Assembly: GCA_016792865.1 (NCBI GenBank)
Contig: JAEUMJ010000016.1
Span: forward strand, 1-47,220
Length of the DNA stretch: 47,220 nt
Direction of reading: 5' to 3'
Origin: Hyphomicrobiales bacterium
GTDB lineage: Bacteria > Pseudomonadota > Alphaproteobacteria > Rhizobiales > Aestuariivirgaceae
The notes beneath the pieces were generated by a model, which saw nothing but the letters and a program-made list of their open reading frames with translations, did not search any database and was not told the DNA's origin. The position numbers were made by a program, and so were the translations under genes. Below are positions 9,749 through 16,939 of this stretch, one piece after another. Position 1 is the first letter of the stretch; each line of letters begins with the position of its first letter.

Positions 9749-10629
9749 GCACCATGCCGGAGGGCTTTTCCATCCCTTCAACGACGCCCTGCCCGCTGTG
9801 CCGAGGTGCCACAAGCGCCCGCGAGGGCTGGTATCACGCCTGTTCCTCCTGCGGCTTCCAGTTCTCGAACCTCAGGCCGGGAGGTGGCGCCAGCGGTCCG
9901 GGTCTGGAACGGCTGCGCCGCAGCAACTTCAATATCCTCCTGAACCATCTCGCGGCTCTCCGCCCGCTGACCGGCCTTCGCCTTCTCGATGTCGGATCGG
10001 CACATGGCTGGTTCATGCAAGAGGCAGCCCGGCGCGGCCTTCTTGCCAAGGGCATTGAACCCCTTGCCGACGCCGCTGCAAAGGCCAAAGCGAACGGCCT
10101 CGATGTCATCCCCGGCTTCTTCCCGCAAGACCTACCGGAAGATGGACTATTCGATGTCATCGTCTTCAATGACGTGTTCGAGCATCTGCCGGACCCTCCA
10201 TCCGCCATCACAGCCGTGGAAAAGCGCCTGGCCCCGCACGGCCTCGCCGTGATCAATCTTCCGTGTGCTGACGGTATCTTCTATCGCATCGCCAAGGCCC
10301 TGTGGCGGCGGGGCATGGCACGGGCGATGTTCGAACGGCTGTGGCAGAAGGATTTCGCCTCTCCGCACCTCAGCTATTTCACGCCCCGCACCTTGCAGGC
10401 CCTTGTCGAGGGCAGGACGCAACTCCGGCGCGTCGCCTGTTTCCCGCTCCTCACCCTGACCAGACAGGGCTTGTGGTCGCGGATTGCCCTCACCCACCGC
10501 GGACCATCCGCCGCGCTCATGTTCGCACTGCTGACCGCAGCATCTTTTGTCCTCGCGTGGCTGCCTGCCGACATCGTCTGCCTGATTTTCGAGAAGCCTG
10601 AAAGCGGAGGAGTGGAATCCCAGCCATGA
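9745..10629 (+). CDS. Class I SAM-dependent methyltransferase with zinc-ribbon N-terminus
   Basis: The 294-residue protein begins with a four-cysteine zinc-ribbon-like module (C16, C19, C33, C36 in CPLC and CSSC). A Rossmann methyltransferase domain follows, with motif I LLDVGSAHGWF at about 80-90, an FDVIVFNDVFEHLPDP motif with the EHL signature, and LAPHGLAVINLP. The tail (about 250-285) is strongly hydrophobic and may anchor the enzyme at the membrane. It overlaps paralog 3 upstream and the radical SAM gene downstream by 4 nt each, so the genes are translationally coupled. Methyltransferases of this class with an N-terminal zinc ribbon often modify sugars or lipid-linked glycans. The substrate here is unknown; a glycan or its lipid carrier fits the neighbours. 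Confidence 0.85.
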   Translation: MSTMPEGFSIPSTTPCPLCRGATSAREGWYHACSSCGFQFSNLRPGGGASGPGLERLRRSNFNILLNHLAALRPLTGLRLLDVGSAHGWFMQEAARRGLLAKGIEPLADAAAKAKANGLDVIPGFFPQDLPEDGLFDVIVFNDVFEHLPDPPSAITAVEKRLAPHGLAVINLPCADGIFYRIAKALWRRGMARAMFERLWQKDFASPHLSYFTPRTLQALVEGRTQLRRVACFPLLTLTRQGLWSRIALTHRGPSAALMFALLTAASFVLAWLPADIVCLIFEKPESGGVESQP

Positions 10630-12155
10630 CAGGAAACGTCTTCATAACCCTGGTCCGGCCTCCGATCCTGACCCCCCAGAGCAACCCGATCGTTCAATAC
10701 ACGCCTCCCATCGGCATCGCCTATCTGGCAGCGTCGGTGCGCGAGGCCGGTTTCCCCGTTCAGGTGATTGACGGGCTGGGCGAAGGTCTTGAGCAGCGTC
10801 ACCCCTGGCCGAACAGGAACTATATCTATGGCCTCGATCTGGATGAGGTCACGTCCCGCATCTCGCAGGACGCGACGCTGATCGGCATCTCCACCGATTT
10901 TTCCTTTGAGTGGCCGGTCTACCGCGCCCTGATCGGGAAGATCCGCGCCCGCTTTCCCGAAGCCTTCCTTGTGGCCGGGGGTGAACATGCCACCGCCCTT
11001 CCGGCGCTGTGCCTGAAGGAGACGACGCTTGATGCCGTCGTTTCCGGCGAAGGCGAGGAAACGCTGGTGCAGATCGCCAGGTGTCTTGCCGGGGGCGACC
11101 GTCAGCTTGCGGGCGTGATGGGGGTCTGTGTTCGCAGCGGTGACGGAATTGAACTGCGCGAACGGCAGAAGCGGATCAGGAACCTGGATGCCATTCCGTG
11201 GCCCGCCTGGGATCTCGTCCCCATTGAGGGTTATCTCGACCGGGGCATGGGCTTCGGGGTCAACCGTGGCCGCTCACTGCCGCTGCTGGCCAGCCGCGGA
11301 TGCCCCTACCGTTGCGTTTTCTGTTCCAGCCCGATGATGTGGACGACGCTGTGGCAGGCCCGCTCACCCGACTTGCTGCTCGACGAAATCGAGGCCATGC
11401 AAAAGCGCTATCAGGTCAGCAACTTTGACTTCTACGACCTGACGGCCATCGTCAAGAAGGCGTGGATCATCGAGTTCTGCCGCAAGATCGAAGAGCGCGG
11501 GTTGGAATTCACATGGCAGTTGCCGAGCGGCACGCGCACCGAGGCCATTGATGCCGATGTGGCCCAACTGCTCTATCGCACCGGCTGTCGCAACATCTCC
11601 TATTCACCGGAAAGCGGATCGCCCTCCACGCTCCGGCGCATCAAGAAGAAGATTGACGTGAACAGGCTGGCGGCTTCCGTCAAGTCCAGCGTGGACTGCG
11701 GCCTCAATGTGAAATGCAACCTCATCATCGGCTTTCCCGGCGAAACCTTCCGCGAGATCATGCAGACCCTGGCATTCGCGGCGCGGCTGGCCCTGATGGG
11801 CTCTCACGACATCAGCATCTGGCTGTTCTCACCCTACCCCGGTTCGGAAGTCTTCAACGACCTGCACGAGGCAGGAAAGATCCAGCTCGACGATGCCTAT
11901 TTCAATGATCTCCGGGCCTATGCCGACCTTGCCCATGCCAGTTCCTTCAACGAGTATTTCTCCGCACGCACGCTCGGTTTGCTGAGGCTGCTCGGAACGG
12001 CCCTGTTCTATTTCGTGTCGTGGACCTTGCGGCCTGTGCGCGTGTTGCGGATGATCGTCAACCTCACCAAGGGCAAGCAGGAATCCCGTTTCGAACTCGC
12101 CCTTTCAACCCTCTTCCGCAGCAGGCGTGCGACCCCGTCAGGGACGGAGCGATGA
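10626..12155 (+). CDS. B12-binding-domain radical SAM protein
   Basis: The 509-residue protein has an N-terminal cobalamin-binding-like Rossmann domain (about 5-160: TPPIGIAYLAASVREAGF, VAGGEHATALP, GEGEETL). It is followed by a radical SAM barrel with the 4Fe-4S motif C226-x3-C230-x2-C233 in GCPYRCVFC. Further barrel motifs are ISYSPESGS and CNLIIGFPGET. Family members methylate unactivated carbon or phosphorus, or rearrange substrates. A hydrophobic stretch near residues 440-470 (LLRLLGTALFYFVSWTLRP) suggests membrane association, so a lipid or lipid-linked sugar substrate is plausible. The substrate is not identifiable from sequence. It overlaps both neighbours by 4 nt. Confidence 0.87.
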   Translation: MTGNVFITLVRPPILTPQSNPIVQYTPPIGIAYLAASVREAGFPVQVIDGLGEGLEQRHPWPNRNYIYGLDLDEVTSRISQDATLIGISTDFSFEWPVYRALIGKIRARFPEAFLVAGGEHATALPALCLKETTLDAVVSGEGEETLVQIARCLAGGDRQLAGVMGVCVRSGDGIELRERQKRIRNLDAIPWPAWDLVPIEGYLDRGMGFGVNRGRSLPLLASRGCPYRCVFCSSPMMWTTLWQARSPDLLLDEIEAMQKRYQVSNFDFYDLTAIVKKAWIIEFCRKIEERGLEFTWQLPSGTRTEAIDADVAQLLYRTGCRNISYSPESGSPSTLRRIKKKIDVNRLAASVKSSVDCGLNVKCNLIIGFPGETFREIMQTLAFAARLALMGSHDISIWLFSPYPGSEVFNDLHEAGKIQLDDAYFNDLRAYADLAHASSFNEYFSARTLGLLRLLGTALFYFVSWTLRPVRVLRMIVNLTKGKQESRFELALSTLFRSRRATPSGTER

Positions 12156-13135
12156 TCGCAGTCGTCATTCCCTGCTACAGGTGCAGCGCCCATGTCCTGG
12201 GCGTCCTTGCCGCCATCGGCCCGGAGGTGGGCGCCATCTACGTGGTGGATGATGCCTGTCCGGAAGGCACCGGCGACGTCGTGGCAAGCCGCACAACCGA
12301 CGATCGCGTCAAGGTCATCCGCAGGGCGCGGAATGGCGGCGTGGGGGCGGCTGTGGTGACCGGGTTCGAGAGGGCCCTTGCCGACGGTGCCGACATTGTC
12401 GTGAAGCTCGATGGTGACGGCCAGATGGACCCTGCCGAGATTCCGCGGCTGGTGCACCCGATCAGGCGACAGCAGGCCGACTACGTGAAGGCTAACCGCT
12501 TCTTCGCACCTGATTACCTTGCGGGAATGCCGGGCGTCCGCATCTTCGGCAACGCCGTGCTGTCATTCCTCAGCAAGCTCTCATCGGGATACTGGAACAT
12601 CTTCGATCCCACCAATGGCTTCATTGCCATTGACGCAGGTGTGCTCTCCCTCCTGCCGCTGGACAAGATCGCACCGGATTTCCTGTTCGAGAGCGACATG
12701 CTTTTCCGTCTCTCCATCCTCCGCGCACGGGTCGTGGATATTCCCTTGCGCGCACGTTACGGCGACGAGTGCAGCAACCTGAAGGTTGCGAAAGTCATAC
12801 TGCCCTTCATTCGCCGACTGTCGCACAACTTCATCAAGCGCCTGGCCTACAGCTATTTCATCCGCGATTTTTCACTGGGTTCGATCTACGTTGCGGCTGG
12901 AGTTCCGCTCACCTTCTTCGGCCTGATCTATGGCGCGGTGCAATGGTACGCCCATGCGCTGGCCTCACCACCCGTGGCATCTTCCACCGGCGTGATCATG
13001 CTTGCTGCACTTCCATTGATTTTGGGGATGCAGTTCCTGATCGCCTTCTTTACGCAGGATGTGATTTCGGTTCCGGCGACTGCCATTCACCCCGCCCTGC
13101 ATCCCAGCGTCAGGGCAACGACCAACAAGCCCTGA
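12152..13135 (+). CDS. GT2 family glycosyltransferase, DPM1/polyprenyl-phosphate sugar synthase-like, with two C-terminal TMs
   Basis: The 327-residue enzyme starts with the GT-A nucleotide-sugar fold: VVIPCYRC, VVDDACPEGTGD, RRARNGGVGAAVVTGF, and the metal-binding motif KLDGDGQMDP (DGD at 87-89). This pattern is typical of dolichyl/undecaprenyl-phosphate mannose or glucose synthases. Two hydrophobic helices near 254-277 and 293-313 would anchor it in the membrane. The ATG overlaps the radical SAM stop by 4 nt. Its expected product, a polyprenyl-phosphate monosaccharide, is the donor class used by GT-C enzymes, which links it logically to the three TMTC-like proteins upstream. It is the last gene of the cluster, followed by a terminator at 13200. 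The sugar identity is unknown. Confidence 0.88.
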   Translation: MIAVVIPCYRCSAHVLGVLAAIGPEVGAIYVVDDACPEGTGDVVASRTTDDRVKVIRRARNGGVGAAVVTGFERALADGADIVVKLDGDGQMDPAEIPRLVHPIRRQQADYVKANRFFAPDYLAGMPGVRIFGNAVLSFLSKLSSGYWNIFDPTNGFIAIDAGVLSLLPLDKIAPDFLFESDMLFRLSILRARVVDIPLRARYGDECSNLKVAKVILPFIRRLSHNFIKRLAYSYFIRDFSLGSIYVAAGVPLTFFGLIYGAVQWYAHALASPPVASSTGVIMLAALPLILGMQFLIAFFTQDVISVPATAIHPALHPSVRATTNKP

Positions 13136-13199
13136 GAGAATGCGCCATCAGGACGTTCGCGAGCCGCACCTCACGAGACACGTCTTGATTGCAGAAAAT

Positions 13200-13223
13200 G
13201 CCCGTAAAACGGGCTTGCTTTTT
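13200..13223 (+). terminator. Rho-independent terminator after the glycosyltransferase cluster
   Basis: GCCCGT (13200-13205), loop AAA, ACGGGC (13209-13214), then TTGCTTTTT. It closes the 3830-13135 operon and abuts the ArsR operator; its T-tract may also serve as part of the next promoter. Confidence 0.75.
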
Positions 13224-13244
13224 ATTACACCATATGGTGTAATA
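13223..13244. promoter_or_regulatory. Perfect 22-bp palindrome, probable ArsR operator
   Basis: The half-site is TATTACACCAT, followed by its exact reverse complement. It ends 5 bp before the arsR ATG. A possible -10 (TAATAT, 13240-13245) overlaps its right arm, and TTGCTT at 13215-13220 could serve as -35 with a long spacer. Position and symmetry fit autorepression by the ArsR dimer encoded next to it. If this -10 is used, the mRNA would be leaderless. Confidence 0.7.
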
Positions 13245-13249
13245 TCATC

Positions 13250-13573
13250 ATGGATCACTTGTCAGACGTCTTGAGCGCAATATCGCATCCCTCCCGGCGG
13301 GCCATCATCGGCCGTTTGTCGAAAGGTCCGGCACGCTTCCTTGACGTGGCGGAACCTTTCGACACTGCCCTGAATGCCGTCACCAAGCACCTCAAGGTTC
13401 TGGAGCGCGCCGGCCTGATCGAGAAGAAGAAGCAGGGCCGCGAGGTGATGATTTCACTCAGGGCCGAACCCTTGAGGGCCGCGGCCGAATGGGTCCACGA
13501 ATACGAGCGCTTCTGGAACGAGCGCCTCGACGAGTTCGCGCTGCATTTCAGGAACAGGAAGGGAAAGAACTGA
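13250..13573 (+). CDS. ArsR/SmtB-family transcriptional regulator
   Basis: The 107-residue winged-helix repressor has an N-terminal helix (MDHLSDVLSAISHPSRRAII) and a recognition region (TALNAVTKHLKVLERAGLIEK) typical of metal-independent ArsR proteins paired with SRPBCC partners. No metal-binding ELCVCDL-type cysteine motif is present, so it probably senses something other than a thiophilic metal. The start at 13250 has no ribosome-binding site, and the perfect palindrome ends only 5 bp before it, which suggests a leaderless or very short leader transcript under autocontrol. Its stop overlaps the SRPBCC start (TGATG). It probably regulates the SRPBCC and MFS genes downstream. Confidence 0.88.
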   Translation: MDHLSDVLSAISHPSRRAIIGRLSKGPARFLDVAEPFDTALNAVTKHLKVLERAGLIEKKKQGREVMISLRAEPLRAAAEWVHEYERFWNERLDEFALHFRNRKGKN

Positions 13574-13992
13574 TGGACATCGCCGCACGCACTTTCGAAG
13601 TGAAGCTTGAACGGATCATAACCGCCTCTCCTGCGGAGGTTTTTGAGGCGTGGCTTGATCCGTCCGCACCCGGCAATCCCTGGAACAACGGCAACAAGGC
13701 CATGATCGACGCGAGGCCGGACGGACTGTTCTACATCCAGATGAAGGAAACTCCCCACTACGGGCGTTTCACCCGCATGGACAAGCCGCGGTTGCTACAA
13801 CACACCTGGGTGTCGCCCTATACGGAGGGTCATGAATCCATGGTCACGGTGACATTTGCGGCCAAGGGTGGCGATACGCTGATGACGCTGCATCACACCG
13901 GATTGCCGGACAACGAGCGCGGCCATGCCCACGAAAAGGGCTGGACATTTTTCATGGATCTCTTTCCGGCCAGGATGGCGGAAAAGCAGTGA
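13573..13992 (+). CDS. SRPBCC (START/AHSA1-like) domain protein
   Basis: The 139-residue protein belongs to the Bet v1-like superfamily, AHSA1 subgroup. It starts with the typical FEVKLERIITASPAEVFEAWLDP and contains the GRFTRMDKPRLLQHTWVSP and VTVTFAAKGGDTLMTLHHTGLP segments, ending with GWTFFMDLFPARM. The fold forms a hydrophobic ligand cavity. ArsR-SRPBCC pairs like this are widespread and are thought to couple sensing and binding of small hydrophobic molecules, but the ligand is unknown. The ATG at 13573 shares bases with the arsR stop codon, so translation is coupled. The MFS gene 40 nt downstream probably belongs to the same unit. Confidence 0.87.
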   Translation: MDIAARTFEVKLERIITASPAEVFEAWLDPSAPGNPWNNGNKAMIDARPDGLFYIQMKETPHYGRFTRMDKPRLLQHTWVSPYTEGHESMVTVTFAAKGGDTLMTLHHTGLPDNERGHAHEKGWTFFMDLFPARMAEKQ

Positions 13993-14032
13993 AGGCAGGT
14001 GTGGCGCATCGGGCGCCGGAGGGGAAACGACA

Positions 14033-15250
14033 ATGACAGAGACAAGCTACCGGTGGGTCATCGTTGCGGCGGGCGGCATATTGGGCTGCATCGCCATCGG
14101 ATGCCTGTTCTCGCTGCCGGTGTTCATCGTGCCGATCAACGAGGCAACCGGCTGGTCACGCACGGGCATTTCCGCTGCCATGACCATCGCCTTCATTTCC
14201 ATGGCGCTCGGCAGCATGGGGTGGGGCATTCTCTCGGACAGGTACGGCCCCCGCATCGTCGTTCTCACGGGTTCCGTGCTTCTGGCTGCAAGCCTGTATG
14301 CACTGGGCTTCGTCACGTCGTTGCCAGCCTTCCAGTTCATTTACGGCATTCTCATCGGCGGCTCGATGGCGGCCTTCTTTGCACCGATGATGGCAACGGT
14401 GACGGGCTGGTTCGATACCCATCGCGGCCTTGCCGTCTCCCTCGTGTCTGCGGGCATGGGCATGGCACCCGTCACCATGTCGCCTCTCGCGGCATGGCTG
14501 ATCGCCAATCATGACTGGCGCACGTCCTATCAGATCATGGCGGTCCTCGCGGCCGTGACGCTGATCCCGCTGTCCTTCTTCCTGCGACGGCCCCCTGCCC
14601 TTGAAGCCACTGCCGCAGCCGCACCGGGCGACCTGCCCGAACAGCACGGCATGACCGCGCGTGAGGCACTCACCTCCTACCCCTTCATCATCCTTGCACT
14701 GACGAATTTCTTCTGTTGCGCCACCCACTCCGGTCCCATTTTCCACACCGTGAGCTATGCCATGGCCTGCGGCATTCCCGCCCTGACGGCAGTGACGATC
14801 TATAGCGTCGAAGGAATTGCTGGAATGGCCGGGCGCCTTGGGTTCGGCGTCCTCGCGGACAGGCTGGGCGCGAAAAACCTGCTGGCTGCCGGACTTCTCA
14901 TCCAGGCCTTTGGCGCTTTGGGCTATTTCTACAGCACCAACCTCGCCGCCTTCTATTCCGTGGCCGCGCTCTTTGGTTTTGTCTACGCGGGCACAATGCC
15001 GCTCTATGCCGTGCTGGTGCGCGAGAACTTTCCCTTGCGCATGATGGGCACCATCATCGGGGGCACCTCCATGGCGGGAAGCCTGGGCATGGCGACAGGC
15101 CCCCTTTTCGGTGGCTGGATCTTCGATACGACCGGGAATTATGGCTGGCTTTACATCGCCTGCTTCGGCATGGGGATCGGCGCTTTCCTGATCGCCATGA
15201 TGTTCCGCCCCTTCCCGGCGCAGCGCCAGCCCGATGCTGTGGCGGCATGA
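14033..15250 (+). CDS. MFS transporter (monocarboxylate/oxalate-formate-type)
   Basis: The 405-residue protein has twelve hydrophobic segments and the MFS loop 2-3 signature GWGILSDRYGPRIVV. A second copy is in the C-terminal half (GRLGFGVLADRLGAKNLL). The overall layout resembles the monocarboxylate (MCT-like) branch of prokaryotic MFS carriers. A strong ribosome-binding site (GGAGGGG, about 14018-14024) precedes the ATG, which overrules the upstream in-frame start at 13925. It lies 40 nt after the SRPBCC gene and is probably controlled by the ArsR operator. The substrate cannot be assigned; export or uptake of the compound sensed by the ArsR-SRPBCC pair is a reasonable guess. Confidence 0.85.
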   Translation: MTETSYRWVIVAAGGILGCIAIGCLFSLPVFIVPINEATGWSRTGISAAMTIAFISMALGSMGWGILSDRYGPRIVVLTGSVLLAASLYALGFVTSLPAFQFIYGILIGGSMAAFFAPMMATVTGWFDTHRGLAVSLVSAGMGMAPVTMSPLAAWLIANHDWRTSYQIMAVLAAVTLIPLSFFLRRPPALEATAAAAPGDLPEQHGMTAREALTSYPFIILALTNFFCCATHSGPIFHTVSYAMACGIPALTAVTIYSVEGIAGMAGRLGFGVLADRLGAKNLLAAGLLIQAFGALGYFYSTNLAAFYSVAALFGFVYAGTMPLYAVLVRENFPLRMMGTIIGGTSMAGSLGMATGPLFGGWIFDTTGNYGWLYIACFGMGIGAFLIAMMFRPFPAQRQPDAVAA

Positions 15251-15268
15251 CCCGATGTGCAGAAAGAT

Positions 15269-15343
15269 TGGCTGGGGCGGGAGGGATCGAACCTCCGCAT
15301 GGCGGAATCAAAATCCGCTGCCTTACCGCTTGGCGACGCCCCA
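15269..15343 (-). tRNA. tRNA-Gln (anticodon TTG)
   Basis: The 75-nt cloverleaf is read leftward. The acceptor stem is TGGGGCG/CGCCCCA, followed by a G discriminator and an encoded CCA. The anticodon stem is GCGGA/TCCGC with loop TTTTGAT, giving TTG. The T arm contains GGTTCGATCC. It converges on the MFS gene. Confidence 0.95.
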
Positions 15344-15457
15344 ACAGCGCCGGAGAAGCGCTTTTGTGGCGTCGCTATAGCCCGTGATTCTGTCCTCTGC
15401 AATCACTTGCCATCCCCACGAAGCTATGGCTATAAGCCCGCCCATCCAGAGACGTGT

Positions 15458-15534
15458 CGGAGTGTAGCGCAGTCTGGTAGCGCACCTGCTTCGGGAGCAG
15501 GGGGTCGGAGGTTCGAATCCTCTCACTCCGACCA
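15458..15534 (+). tRNA. tRNA-Pro (anticodon CGG)
   Basis: The 77-nt cloverleaf has acceptor stem CGGAGTG/CACTCCG, discriminator A and an encoded CCA. The anticodon stem is CCTGC/GCAGG with loop TTCGGGA, giving CGG. The T arm contains GGTTCGAATCC. It is divergent from the tRNA-Gln gene 114 bp away. Confidence 0.96.
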
Positions 15535-15642
15535 TTCGGTCTCGTGGCCCCGCCCCCTTCATTTCATGTCCGTTCCGGTTCCCGTCAGGGACCATGCTTC
15601 GCGCAAGAGACGCAGCGCCGCCTTGCCCGCCCCAATTGAAAT

Positions 15643-15665
15643 GCCCGCCGACGGAGCCGACGGGC
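15643..15665 (-). terminator. Probable terminator of bioY
   Basis: On the minus strand, GCCCGTCGGC and GTCGGCGGGC pair with two G.U pairs around a 3-nt loop, followed by ATTT. It lies about 25 bp past the bioY stop. The T-tract is short, so termination strength is uncertain. Confidence 0.5.
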
Positions 15666-15689
15666 CTGTTCATGCACGGGAAGTTTGAC

Positions 15690-16265
15690 TTAGCGGCGTT
15701 CGCCCAGCAGCTTCCACACGGCGGGGAAGGCAATGGCGGCGATGGCCGCCTTCACGATGTCACCCAGAACGAAGGGCATGAAGCCGAAGGTGATGGCCTG
15801 ATCGAAGCCACCGACAAAGCGCAAAAGCCACAGAAGGCCCGGCACGTAGATGAGGGCCGCGCCCAGCAGCATGGCCAGCATCATGCGGGGCATGCTGCGA
15901 TCAAAGCCGCGTTCGGCAAGGTAGCCCACCAATCCGGCGGCCAGCACGAAGCCGAGGATATAGCCACCGGTCGGACCCAGCAGGAACGGGAGGCCGGCCT
16001 TCATTTCAGCCAGGACCGGCAGGCCTGCTGCCGCTTCAATCACATACAGCACGAGGGCCGCCACGCCGAGACGGGCACCAAGTGCGGCGCCCACCGAAAG
16101 GACAGCCAGTGTCTGCAAGGTCATCGGCACGGGTTGCATCGGCACGTTCACCTGAGCGGCGGCGGCAATCACCAGGCTGCCCAGCAGGACGAGTGCGCCC
16201 TTGCGGAGAGCGGAAGACCCTGCGGACTGGGTCCAGAGGCGGTCTGCGAGGGGTACATAGGTCAT
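15690..16265 (-). CDS. bioY: BioY biotin transporter (ECF S-component)
   Basis: The 191-residue integral membrane protein has about six hydrophobic segments and the BioY landmarks: AAAAQVNVPMQPVPMTLQTL near the N-terminus, GARLGVAALVLYVIEAAAG, and FLLGPTGGYILGFVLAA. BioY imports biotin, either with an ECF module (BioMN or a shared EcfAA'T) or, in many alphaproteobacteria, alone. No bioM or bioN is adjacent. The ATG at 16265 is preceded by GGGAAAC on the minus strand. It stands alone between the tRNAs and the DNA glycosylase gene, with its own 92-bp upstream gap; no convincing BioR-type operator was recognised there. Confidence 0.93.
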   Translation of the reverse strand: MTYVPLADRLWTQSAGSSALRKGALVLLGSLVIAAAAQVNVPMQPVPMTLQTLAVLSVGAALGARLGVAALVLYVIEAAAGLPVLAEMKAGLPFLLGPTGGYILGFVLAAGLVGYLAERGFDRSMPRMMLAMLLGAALIYVPGLLWLLRFVGGFDQAITFGFMPFVLGDIVKAAIAAIAFPAVWKLLGERR

Positions 16266-16357
16266 GTGGAGTTTCCCTGAAGTTGGTCACTGGGAGCAAC
16301 TGATTAGGCAAGTTCCGGCAGCCACGCAACACCTCCCTGCCCTTGCCCGGAGTGCCT

Positions 16358-16939
16358 TCAACCATTGTCGAGTGCGGCCTTCACCCGTTGCCGCAGGGTG
16401 GGCAGGAGCATTTCGCCAAACCAGGGATTTGCCTTCAGCCAGATGCCATTCCGCGGCGATGGATGGGGCAGCGCGATGACCGGCGAAGCGGCTGCATCCT
16501 GTCCGCGCACACGCTCCGTGAGCGAGAGCCGCGCGAGATGCGGCAGGTGCCAGGCTTGCGCATATTGCCCGATCACCAGCGTGAGCTTCAGGTGGGGAAG
16601 CGAGGAAAGCAACCGGCCCCGCCACGTGGCAGCACACAGCGGTCGCGGCGGCAGGTCGCCCCCCTTGCCCGTGCCTGGATAACAGAAGCCCATGGCAAGC
16701 ACAGCAACCTGATCCGGATCATAGAATGTCTCCCGCGTGATCCCCAGCCATTCGCGCAAGCGGTTGCCGGATGGATCGTCGAAGGGGCGGTCCTTGTGAT
16801 GCGTGATGCGGCCTGGGGCCTGACCGGCAATCAGGATGCGGGCACCCTCGCCCGCCTGCACAAGGGGATTTGGACCGAGCGGCAGGTCGGTGCAGAGCGA
16901 ACAGGATCGCACCTCCGCCAGAAGTGTTTCAAGTGACAT
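16358..16939 (-). CDS. Uracil-DNA glycosylase family protein with 4Fe-4S cluster
   Basis: The 193-residue glycosylase probably removes uracil from DNA. The four cysteines C13, C16, C86 and C102 match the spacing of 4Fe-4S ligands in family 4/5 uracil-DNA glycosylases. The water-activating motif is GQAPGR at about 39-44, and the late minor-groove motif is HPSPRN. I chose the ATG at 16939 (MSLETLLAEV) because it puts the cysteines at the family positions; a frame extending to 17083 would run deep into the amidase gene. It overlaps the 3' end of the amidase by 11 nt and is co-transcribed with it. The exact family (4, 5 or a divergent subgroup) is uncertain. Confidence 0.85.
   Translation of the reverse strand: MSLETLLAEVRSCSLCTDLPLGPNPLVQAGEGARILIAGQAPGRITHHKDRPFDDPSGNRLREWLGITRETFYDPDQVAVLAMGFCYPGTGKGGDLPPRPLCAATWRGRLLSSLPHLKLTLVIGQYAQAWHLPHLARLSLTERVRGQDAAASPVIALPHPSPRNGIWLKANPWFGEMLLPTLRQRVKAALDNG

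Noticed and set aside
15269..15534. tRNA pair as an integration site for a mobile element
   Set aside because: No integrase, direct repeat of the tRNA 3' end, or atypical island sequence flanks the tRNAs.
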